Assembly (NCBI GenBank): GCA_030427505.1
Contig: JAUICH010000010.1
Location: 120,896-184,895 of the forward strand
Direction: 5' to 3'
Length of the DNA: 64,000 nt
From: Verrucomicrobiia bacterium
GTDB lineage: Bacteria; Verrucomicrobiota; Verrucomicrobiia; Verrucomicrobiales; DEV007
This document shows, one piece after another, positions 51,130 to 63,100 of this stretch. The first letter of the stretch is position 1, and each line of letters opens with the position of its first letter. The position numbers and the translations under genes were made by a program. Below the pieces are notes generated by a model. The model saw only the letters and a program-made list of their open reading frames with translations, had not been told where the DNA came from and made no database searches.

Positions 51130-54100
51130 ATGTCACGAATTTTAAAGATCACTCGTTCGAACTGGTTGTGGGTGCTGGCGATATTGGTTTTCTCGACTGG
51201 CTTTGCCGGAATCCTGAAGATTATCGAAGGCGCGCGCTATCCGGTTGAGGTAAGCTTTTGGAGTGACGAGAGCATCGGGTGGACTGGGGGAGTTGGTGGG
51301 GGATCTTCCAGCTATGACGTAAATAACCGCTCGGTTAGTCTGACCGCCAAGGGCACCGGCATTGGTGGAACGAGTGACCAGGTGTTTTTCCATGGGGGTG
51401 TCCTGAGTGCCGGCGGTGAGGTCCGGGGAAAACCTAGCGGCGCGCCCACGGGTACTACGACGGCGATGGCGGGGCTGATGGTCCGCGGAAGTTCCGAGGC
51501 GGATGCGGCGATGTTTTTCATTGGCGCTCAACAAGATGGATCGATCGTCACGATCCACCGCCGTGAGGATGGAGCCCAGGCGGAATCGACCGTAGTCACA
51601 GGTCCTTCAGCCACGGATTGGTTCCGCTTGGTCGCGGGAACGGACGCGGTTTACGTTTACGTGTCCGCTGACAACACGAATTGGGTGTGTGCCGGAGGGT
51701 ATGACTTGGAGGCTACCGGTGAGTTGATTGGAGGCGCCGCGCTGGTGTCCGGGGACGCGGGAACCGATGCCGATGTAACGTTCGATGACTTGTGGGTGAT
51801 ATTCAGTCCTTATCTTATTGAAGACACGATCGACAACACCGGCGCGGTCTTGACCGGAAGCTGGACCGCCACTTCGCCAGGTACGGGTGAGTATGTGGTG
51901 GGTTCCGATTACCTTACGCAGCCAGCTCAGCAAGGTGGAACGGGCTTGGCGGAGTACGGGTTGACGGTGCCAGTGTCTGGGGTCTATGAGGTCTTTGTAA
52001 GGTGGGTAGACGGCGCGGACCGGCTGGCCGGCGTGCCCGTGGAAGTGGGTCACTATGACTTGGCGACTTCTTCGGATACGGTTTCTCAGGTCGCTGGGGG
52101 AGTGGATCAGACCCAGGACGGAAATCTTTGGATTTCGGTGGGTGAGTTCTGGATGGAACCCGGTGGAACCAATTTTGTCAGGATCTCCAACGACGTGGAC
52201 CCTGGAGGGTTGGCGAAAGCCGTCGTGGCGGACGCGGTAAGGATGGTGAAGGGGGCGGCCCCTGAGCCCGTGCTTTGGACAGACGGTGGCGCGGACGTCG
52301 TGGACAGTTATGAAGACGGCGTGGCGGGCAGCCGCCTGGACGCGGTGGGCGGAAACGGCGCCTGGAACGCGGACGCGATCAGCCGCAAGGCAATCCCCGG
52401 TGACGGCTGGGTGGAATGGCAATTCGCGCAGGCGGACCGGAGCGTGACGTTTGGCCTGGTGGACGAAGACACGGACGAAGGTCAGTCGAGCCTGGACTTT
52501 GCCCTCTTCGCGGACGCGACACCGGAGGCCGTGGTGCTGGAAAGCGGCACGCAGGTGGGTGTATCGCTGGGCAGCTACACCACGAGTGATGTCTTTCGCA
52601 TCGAGCGGATCGGCAACGAGATCCGCTATATGAAGAATGGGTTGCTGCTCCAGGACCCGACGGTGTTGGCCTCGGTGGAGCCGCTGACAGTGGACAATTC
52701 CTTCTACGAAGCCTCAGGCACGGGAGAAGTAGCGGTGGAGAAGGTTCGCTATTGGGGCGCGGTGACCCTGGGGGACGTGGACGAAGACGGGCTGCCCGAC
52801 TGGTGGGAGCAGGCCATCGTGGACGCGAATGGCGCGGACGGGATCGCGAGCGTGTTCGACGTGCTGGCGGGAGACGATTTTGATGGAGACAGCGCGTCCA
52901 ATGGAACGGAGTTCCAGGAGTGGACCGATCCCACGGGCGGGACCAATCCCAATGCGCCGGGGTTTGATGGGGGCCGTGATGTGGTGTGGATCGGCGAAAC
53001 GAACGTAACCGCTTCTTACGACACACCCGGTCTGGGGAGCGCGCTGGAAAAAGACGAACTGGCGGGAGACGACTGGAACGCTGGCGCGGCCAGCCTGCGG
53101 ACCATGGAAGGAGACGGCGCGGTGAAGTTCCGTTTTGGTCAAAGCGACGCATTGGTAGCCGCGGGACTGAGTTACGAGGACCAAGGCCTGGTGAATGAGA
53201 CGATCGACTACGCCGTGGTGGCCGGGCCGGATGGCACGTTCGGCATCTTTGAGTTTGAGGTTCAGGCGCCTGAGACGGGCAGCTACACGGCGGAGGATGT
53301 TTTCGTGGTGAGACGGACGGGTAGCACCGTGACCTACTACAAGAATCAGGAACTGATTCGTTCGGTCACCGTGTCAGCGGGCAACCTGCGCGTCATGGCG
53401 GGCATGTATGACGCCGGCGCCACGGTGGAGGGCGTGAAGGAATGGAACGCCGTGCTCCTGGGGGACGAGGACGAAGACGGCCTGGCGGACAGCTTTGAAG
53501 TCCAGATCGTGGAAGCGGATTCCGAAGACGCCATCACCTCGATCGAAGACGTGCTGCCGGGGGATGACTTTGACGGCGACGGTCTCAGCAATCTCCAGGA
53601 GCAGACCGACCGGAGCGATCCGGTGGACCCGGCGAGTTTTTACACGGACCTCGTCTGGCAGGATGAGAACAACACAGCGGGCTCGATCCCGAATCCGGGA
53701 GCAGAAGAGGGAAGCCTCTTGGAGAAAGACGGCGGCGCGCCGGCGGGTTTCAACGCGGACGCGTGGGGAGAACTCGAACTGACAGCCTCCGGCGCGGTGC
53801 GCTGGCGCTTTGGGCAGACGGACAGCTTTGCCGCCGTGGGGTTGAAATTGCTGGAGGATCCGCCGGTGCTGAATCGGAATGTCACCGACATGCGGTATGG
53901 CTTGCGTGCTTCGCCCTCTGGAGTGGTGAAGGTCATCGTGGACGGTTCCGTGCTGACGGGGAATTTCGGTGACTACTCCGCCTCGGACGAGTTTTGGATC
54001 GAGCGCGACGTTTACCGGGACGCCGCCGACCCGCGTCAGTGGGATGAGGACCTGCGCATTCTCAGAAATGGCGAAGTGGTTCACGAACTGACGGGCGAAG

Positions 54101-57100
54101 ACTACAGCGGTCCCATGATCGTGGACAGCTCTCTCTATGAGCCGGGCTCGAAGCTGGAAGGCTGCCGCTATTCCGGCGGACGGGAGCGTTATGTGACGCA
54201 GGGCGACCTGGACGGAGACGGTCTCGATGATGCCACGGAGTGGCAGATCGTGGATGCGAATCCCGATGACGCGCTGAACGATCTCCTGGACGTATTGCCA
54301 GGAGACGACTTCGACGGCGACGGCCAGACCAATCTGCGCGAAACGATCGACGGCAGCGATCCGCTGGACGCGGCGGAGTACTACGCGGACATTCTCTGGC
54401 AGGACGAGGTGAATACCACTTGGTCCGTGCCCAACCCCGGCGCGGAGGAAGGGAGCACCCTGCAAAAGGACCTGGGCGCCGCCGAGTCCTACAACGCGGA
54501 CGCGGCCAGCCAACTGGAGATCAAGTCCACGGGAGCCGTCAGTTGGTACTTCGGTCAGGCAGACAAGTTTGTGGCCGTGGGCTTGACGCCGTCCACTGAT
54601 CCACCCATCTCCGACCGGAGCGTGGATTCCATGAAATACGGTCTGCGCGCCTCGCCGACTGGGTTTGTGCGCGTCATCTTGGACGGCGCCGCCCTGGGCG
54701 GTAACCAGGGAGAGTATAGCGCGGGAGATCACTTCTGGATCAAACGGGAAGTGTATCGCGATCCCAGCGATCCGAGAGAGTGGGACGAAGATGTCTACTT
54801 CCTGAAAAACGGCGAAGTTTTCTATAGTGTCACCGGAGCGGACTATACCGGGTCCCACATTGTCGATACCGCCTTCCTGGAACCGGGCGGCTTGATCGAA
54901 GGCTGCCGCTACGCGGGCGGCCGGGAGCGCTACGTAACCCAGGGAGACCTGGACGAAGACGGCCTGAAAGACTCAATCGAATGGGCCATCGTCGACTTTG
55001 ATGGAGGGGATCCCTTTGAAGACCTCCTGGACGTGGCGCCGGCGGATGACTTCGACGGCGACGGCCGGACCAATCTACAGGAACAAAACGACCGGAGCGA
55101 TCCCCTGGATCCGGAAGACTACTACTCGGACATCGTGTGGGTGGATGCGGTCAACACGACCGCCACCATTCCAAACCCGGGCGAGGAACTGGGAAGCGAA
55201 TTGTCCAAGGATACCGGCGTCGCCACGGGTTGGAACGCGGAGGCCTTGAGCGAACTCGAAATCTCCGGCAGTGGCGCCATCCGTTTCAGCATCGACCAGA
55301 CTGGCAACAAGATGGTGGCCGTGGGCTTCACGCCCCTGACCGATCCGCCCAACCCGGACCTGACCATCGGCTCCATGAAGTATGGCGTGCGAGTCTACAA
55401 CGGAAACGCCCGGGTCATAATAGATGGCGCCGTGCCCACCAGCATTCTCGGTAGCTATACCTCAGAGGATGTCTTCTGGCTGGAGCGCGAAGTCTTCCCG
55501 GACCCGGTGAATCTTGGAGAGTGGGATGAAGAGGTGACTCTCTATCAGAATGGAGAAGTGATCTATACCTATCCGGCCGCCGATTACTCAGGCGAATTCA
55601 TCGTCGATACCGGATTCTATGACGAAGAAAGCAAGATCACTGGCTGTCGCTACAAAGGCGGGAGCGTCCGGTATGTTTCGCCGCGCGATCTGGATGAGGA
55701 CGGAATGGACGACCGCTTTGAGTCGGTGATCGTGGACGCGGACGAAGGGGACGGCATCGAGCACATCGCGGACGTGTTACCAGGGGATGACTTCGACGGT
55801 GACGGCCAGACCAACGCCACGGAGTGCGACCGGGCCAGCAATCCCGTGGACGCCTCGGATCTCTTCCAGGACATCCAGTGGCGGAAGACGATCTACACGG
55901 AATGGTGGATCGAGCATCCCGGCGCCAGCGAAGGCAGCGTCCTCCGTAAGTCCCCCGAGACCAGCAACGTGTGGAATGGCGATGCCCTGAGCCGCTTCGA
56001 ACTCACCGGAAGCGGGGTGGTGGAGTTCCGCTTTTCCCAGACGGACGCAATGCTCGGGGTGGGCCTTTCCCCCGTGACCGATCCGCCCAACGCCAGCCGT
56101 TCCACGGCGGCCATGACCTATGGACTGCGCTCAGGCGAGACGGGTTACCTGCGCCAGATCATCGATGGCGTGGTCCAGCCTGGGAACTTGGGCACCTACA
56201 ACGCGGGTGATGTCTTCACCTTCCAGCGATCCATCTATCGCGACGCCGCCGACCCGAGGGAGTGGGACGAGCAGGTGACCATCCTCCGCAATGGATCGGT
56301 CTTCTATACCTTCGATCCCGCGGACTACACCGGCCCTCTGGTGGTGGATGCCGCTTTCTACAATAACCACGGACAGATCGAAGGCTGCCGGTATCAGAAT
56401 GTAAACGATCTATATGTGTCCCAGGGCGACCTGGACGAAGACGGTATACCGGACGCGACCGAGTGGTCCATCATCGACGCCGATCCCGGCGATGCCTTGG
56501 AAGACCTGGACGACGTCCTGCCAGGAGACGACTTCGACGGCGACGGCGTCAGCAACCTGCGGGAAAGCCTGGACGGTAGCGATCCCACGGATGCGGACGA
56601 CTACTATGAAGACATCGTTTGGCAAAGTGAGTTCCACACTACCGCGGAGCCAGGTTCTGGAGCCGGTAGTTCACTCGAAAAGAAAGCCTACGCCGGCCAT
56701 GCCTGGAATGCGGACGCGATAAGTGAATTGGAGATTATCACCAGTGGAGCCGTGCAGTTCCGCTACGGACAGACGGATTCGCCGGTGGCGCTTGGCCTCG
56801 TGCCTTCCACGGATCCCCAGGACAGGAAGCACAACGTCTCGGCCTTCAAGTATGGCCTTCGCTCCACCTACAGCGGCCGCATCCGCATTCTTCAGGACGG
56901 CTCGGTCCTGCCAGACGTGTTCGACTACTATACGGAGGACGATGTGTTCTGGATAGAGAGGCAGGTATATATCGATCCCTCTTCACCCCGGGACTGGCTG
57001 GAAGATCTTCTCTTCATTAAGAACGGCGAAGTTTTCCACACCATCTCGGGGGTGGACTACAGTGGAGCGCTGATTGTGGACACTTCCTTCTATGATCCCC

Positions 57101-60100
57101 GGTCGCGGATAGAAGGGGCCCGCTACGAGGGAGGCTCGGAAAAGCTGCTATACCACGGCGATCTGGATACCGATGGTCTTCGGGATGACTTGGAGTGGCA
57201 AATCGTGGATGCTGACGACAGCGACGGAATCGAGACTCTCGCCGATGTGCTGCCAGGAGATGACTTCGACGGTGATGGCGTCACCAATCTTCAGGAACAA
57301 TCGGACAGGAGTGATCCCACGAACGCGGACGACTATTTCCACGATGTCGTCTGGGTGAACCCCAGGAGGACCACCCCCGCGCTGCCGGCGCCCGGCTACG
57401 GGAGCAGCCTGACCAAGGACGCGGAGGAAGAGGAGAAGTGGAACGCGGACGCGGTCGGAGGCCTCGAGATACCGGGCAGCGGCTCCGTGAAGTTCAGTAT
57501 CGGGCAGACGGATGCCTTTCTGGCCGTGGGCTTTGTGAAGTCAACCATTCCTCCGGACAACAACCGTAACTATTCAGCCTTCGAATACGGACTTCGCACC
57601 ACGCTGAACGGGCGAATCCGGGTCATCAGAAATGGTGATATCGTGGACGGCGTATTCGACTTCTTTACTGAATCAGACGTCTTTTGGATCGAGAGAACGC
57701 TCTTTGTGGATACCTCAGGCTCTGGAGCCTGGCGGGAGGATGTCGATTTCATCAAGAACGGCGATGTCTTCTTCTCCTTTGAGAATCTACCCAGCGCTGG
57801 TCCGCTCCAGCTGGACACATCCTTCCGCACGCCCGGTTCTCAGATTACCGGCTGCCGGTATTCCGTCTACAGTCAGGAAAGTGGCGGGAACACCGACCAG
57901 AATGGAAATGGCATCCGGGATTCCTGGGAGAACAACGGCGACTCAACCGCCACCTTCAGTAGCTATCCATTGGACGATGATGATTTTGACAGGATAGCCA
58001 ATGTGGATGATGCCACTCCCACGGGCACATGGACCTCGTCACAGCTCGCGGCTCCGCAAGACGGGCAGGGGAATGATACCCACATCATCAGGTTTGTTTC
58101 TGGAATGAACGACCTGGGTCAGTGCGTGGGGCTGGTGCAGGATATCCGGTCGGTTCCGTCTCATCCCGACCACATTCCGAACTATTACAAAGCCTACTGG
58201 CTTGTCCGCTGGCTTGAGCCTGGGTCCCCCGAGATAATATCGCCTCTGGGGAATACGGATTACGGAGATCTCAGCAGCTACATATCGATCAGCAACGACG
58301 GTACTGTGGTAGCGAGAAAGCCCGTGGGCATGGGATCGGAGATTCTCCTTTCAAAAGTCGGTAGTTCCCCGGAACAGATCTCCATCCCTGGCGTCCAGGA
58401 CATCTATCCCCTGAAACTTACCCGGTCCGGTAATGTGTATGGGACCTTCTTGCCCGAAGGGGAGGAAGAGAACCTCAGGGCCTTCTCATTGAAGGGAGAC
58501 CAGTTCAGTGACTTGGGTTCGCCCAGTGGCCAGGGTCTCTTCTATCGCGATTGTGATGAGAGAGGTCAGATCCTGGCTCTCGACCCGAGCCAGTCGCCCT
58601 CGGCGGCCTACCTGTGGTCGGGCGGCCAGTGGAACCCTGTGCCAGCTATCGAGGGGACAGGCGCGGTCTCCGTCTTTGCCATGAATGAGCGGGGCCGTCT
58701 TTTCTGTAAACGGGACAACACCTACTTTGCCGTCGAGCCTGACCTTAGCTTCACGACCTACGACCTCAGCGGACTCTTAACGGAGTGGACCCTCCCCAAA
58801 CCTCCTCGTTGGAGCATGAACGATTCCGGTCAGATAATGTATGCCTACTGGGTCAGTCCTGGCGGAGATCCTGGTCTGGAAGCACTGGAGACCTATCTGA
58901 TCGATCACGCCAATGGCCAAACGGATCTGCTGCGCCTGACCGGGGAAGTGCCCGCCGGGTACCAAGTGCAGGCCGCTGGCGTCGGCGATGCGGGCGCGGT
59001 CTTCGGTTCCACCGGATATGAAGTGGATTCCGTCTACTATAGCAATAGCTTTTTCTGGTGGAACGATCAGGACCTGGGATCGCAGTTCCAAGGAAGCTGG
59101 GGCAACACATTCTTCATTACTGACGCAAGTGGTGCCGGTTATGTGAGATCCGCCGCCTATATCACGGACACAAGTGGGACCGGTGAATTCGACGAGTCAA
59201 CGCATTGGTTTATACACAAACCCAGTGGAGACGTGGACGGAGACAAGCTGCCGGACAGCTGGGAAGCCAACTACGGTGTCCTCGAGCCGGAAGGCGACCA
59301 GGACAACGATGGGCTGAGCAACCTCATGGAATATGTCTATTCCGGAAATCCGCGGAACCCTGACAGCGATGACGATGGATACCCTGACTACTGGGAAGCG
59401 AAACATGCGTTCGATCTCGCCAGAGACGAAAGCCATATGGAGAGCCTGGACCTGGATGACGACGGATTGACGACACTGGAAGAGTCCGCCAACGGCACCA
59501 ATCCAAACGATCCCGACACGGACGGAGATGGGATTAGCGACGGAAAAGAGGTCAACTACTATCATAGTAATCCCACATCCTTGGATACCGATGGGGACGG
59601 GCTTTCGGACTACGATGAAGCGAGTATCTACCTTACGAGTCTTGTTAGCCCTGACACGGACGGCGACTTTCTGAGTGACGGGGCCGAGGTGATCATTCAT
59701 GGAACCGATCCGTTCACGGCAGATACGGATTCTGACGGAATGGAGGATGGCTGGGAGATACTCTATGGTCTAGATCCCACTGATGGTAGCGACGGATCTC
59801 TCGATTCCGACAACGACGGACTGATCAACTATGAAGAGTACCTGAACAATTCCGACCCGTACAATACCGATACGGATGGTGACACGTTGAGCGACTATGA
59901 TGAGGTATATGTTCATGGCACCAACCCGACTCGCGCGGATTCGGACTTCGACGACATCAATGATGATGTCGAAATCAATACCAGCGGATCTGATCCGCTC
60001 GACCGGGATTCGGATGATGACGGACTGAGAGACGGTAAGGAGATCAATGATCTCGGCACGGACCCTCTGGATGCGGACACGGATGATGACGAGTTGCCTG

Positions 60101-63100
60101 ACGGCTGGGAGGTGCAGTATGGACTGGATCCGCTCGTGGATGATGGAGCCGCCGGACAAGATCCGGACAATGACGGTCTGACGAATCTTGAAGAGTATCA
60201 GAACGGGACCGACCCGAATAATGAAGATACAGATGGCGATGGGAGTAGCGACGGAGATGAGCTGGAAACTTACGGAACGGATCCTCTAGTCTCGGACACG
60301 GATGAAGACGGTCTTCCCGATGGTTGGGAGATCACCTTTGGTTTAAATCCGCTGAATGACGCGGACGCGGCTGCTGACACTGACGGTGACGGGTTGACGG
60401 CAGTTGAAGAGTATGCAGCGGAGAAAGATCCGACGGATACGGATACCGATGACGACCACATTTGGGACGGTGATGAAGCACATGTGGCGTTCTGGGGCGT
60501 CGCGGAGGAGGCGAATCTGACTCTCGATGACGCGAACCGCGTAAATGTATGGAGAAGCGTGGGAGAGAAGGCGTCCTGGTTGAGCCAGAGCGAGGAATTG
60601 GTAAGGCCGTCCTGGGTTGCTGAGAGTGATCTAAATGGAGCGCCCGCGGTTGATTCTTGGGTAGATGACAGCCTTCAGGGGAATGTAGAACTGGGAAGTC
60701 AGTTTACTGCCCTGATGGTTCTCGAACCCCATGTCATTCCTCAGGCAGGGGAGTCCCCAATGACAATTCTCACCCTGGCCGATGCCATCTCCCTCGGTGT
60801 GGAAGATGGGCGGTTGTTAGTGCATTCTCCGTCCGGGAGTGTGGAGCTGGCTGGGAGCGTAAGTCTTCAGCAGGATCGGGCTTACTATATAGGAATTTCT
60901 TACAGTGAGGAAGATGGTGACCTTCGAGTCTGGCTGGGAGACGGGCTGGAGATCTCAAATTCCGGGACGCCATCTTTGGAAATGCCTTTGCCGGCCGTAA
61001 GCCTTGGCGGAACAGGAGAAGATTCTTCCTTCCCGGCTTACTCGGCCCTTCCAGGCGCCATGCCTGAGGTCTTGGTATTCGACAAGGTGCTTGAGGACGA
61101 TCGCCGGGACGAAATCCGGGATCAGCTGGCGGCCAAATACGGCCTTGATTTCGATGCGGCGCCTTCGATTGAAATCACCAGCCCGGCAAACAACTACACA
61201 GCTGGCAGTACCCCCGCGAGCATCGACTTTACCGTCGAAGTCACCGCTGGCGAAAATGCTGTGTCGCGAGTCGACTACTATCTGGGCACTTCCCGGTTCG
61301 CTTCGGTCTCGGAAGCTCCTTATAGTTTCACATGGGGCAATCTGGGAGGGGGCGCCTACTCGGTGATTGCCAAGGTTTACGATACCGAGGGACTGGCGGG
61401 CAGCTCGAATCCGGTCTTCTTCACGGTTCCGGCGGACAGTGACGTTGTTCCCGATTCGGGTAATGCTGGCCTGTCTTCGGGGACAGGCGGAGGAAATGTT
61501 CCGTCTGGCAGTTCCAGCCAGGTTCTGCCTGTGGTGGTGGATCCCAACGTGCCGGAAGTGGGAAGTGGATTACCCAAGGTGGAATGTTTAGGGGCATTCT
61601 TTCCGCCGAATTATGGCGGTGCCGATTCCACTCCGCCAGAGTGGAATGGATCAACGATTCTGACCGAAGTAGGTGTGGGCGGGGGTCCCTTGGCCGGCGA
61701 CGATGGCTTGGAGCACTATATTCACCATTTCAAAGGTTGCGACTATACCAAGATCAAGGTGACTTGGCTGAAGGGGGATTTTGATAAGTTTACCTTAAGT
61801 AGAAAAGTCAATGACGGTCCCGTAAATATCCTTTCGGACATGATGTCTGGCAGTCAATACATGGATGAAGATGTTTACATGGGGAATACATATACGTATT
61901 ACGTAATTGGGCATGATATTGAAACTGGAGAGTCATCTGAAGAGTCCGCGGCATTTCAGGTGGAGGTCCCCATGAGAATTGGCGTCAAATACGATCAAAC
62001 AAGAGCCGGTACACGCCAGGAACTCTACGAAGAGGAGGATCACTATCCAGATGACGATGACGGAGGGGGTGGTGGCGACAGCGAAGAGATGCCTCCCAAT
62101 TTGCCTTGCGGTATGGTAGGAACGTATTCTACCTCAAGAGATGCCATAGTTAGTGGATTTGATTCAGCTGTGGGGCCGTGGACTTCTTTCAGGGTGGATG
62201 TTCTTGAGGAGTTTGATGTTGAAGAGGAGATAGAAGAGTATGACTATGACTCTGGGGCTTTGATTGATGCATTTATTGATGATCAATTGGAGAGTCACTA
62301 TTCTCAATTTAGTTCCGTTCGATTTGTTCCGCTGGGAAAATTGGATAAGTCAATTCAGCTTACTATCTACTATCATGATGAAGAGGCTCTGTATCCCGAT
62401 GATCGATATATATTGATTCCGGGCTCTGAAGGTAGCGAAACGATTACGCTCAGTCCCGGGCAATGGGAGAGTGGAGAGTTTGTTCTGGAGCTTCCGTCCC
62501 ATTTGCATGTATCAGCTTCTGGTAAACCGGGAGGAGTCACGAGACGAAAGGCGGAGGTCGATGTAGGCGACTACGAGCCTATCACCGAACCGCATGACGG
62601 TAGTGTGAATTTCTCTCCCCCCAGCGTCAGCGGTTCGCTGGCAGGCCCGCCGAAGTACCGGAAGATCGCGCTCAATGGAGCGCCGATTGGTGACGAGAAG
62701 CCTCAGGGTGAAGATGAGAACGACGTGCCGGATGAAGAAAGCTACATCGATGCTTTCAACCGGACACTCGTGCACTCCACCTCGGACGTCTATGTGCCGG
62801 TGCCGGCCACAAAGATGGTTCTACAGGTCGAGCGGACCAGTTCCAGCGCTTCGTGGAGCGATACCTACGGCCTGAAACCGCACGAGCGGATCGATCAGCC
62901 GTTCGGAGTAGGGTGGTCGTCCAATCTCGCGCCCTATGTGAAGCGGATGGAGAGCTATGAAAAGAAGGACAATGCGTGGAGCTTGAAATCTGTTTCCTTG
63001 GTCGCGGTCGATGGCATGGGCGGCTCTCACGAATTTGGGTGGCATCCCGTATTCGGTATCTATCCGAAGGGTGTGGGCAGTCAGGGGGCGCAGGCCTACC

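Noticed and set aside
53374..54858. 494-codon minus-strand frame within the giant gene
   Set aside because: It is opposite the tandem repeats; its apparent internal repetition mirrors the repeats on the plus strand.
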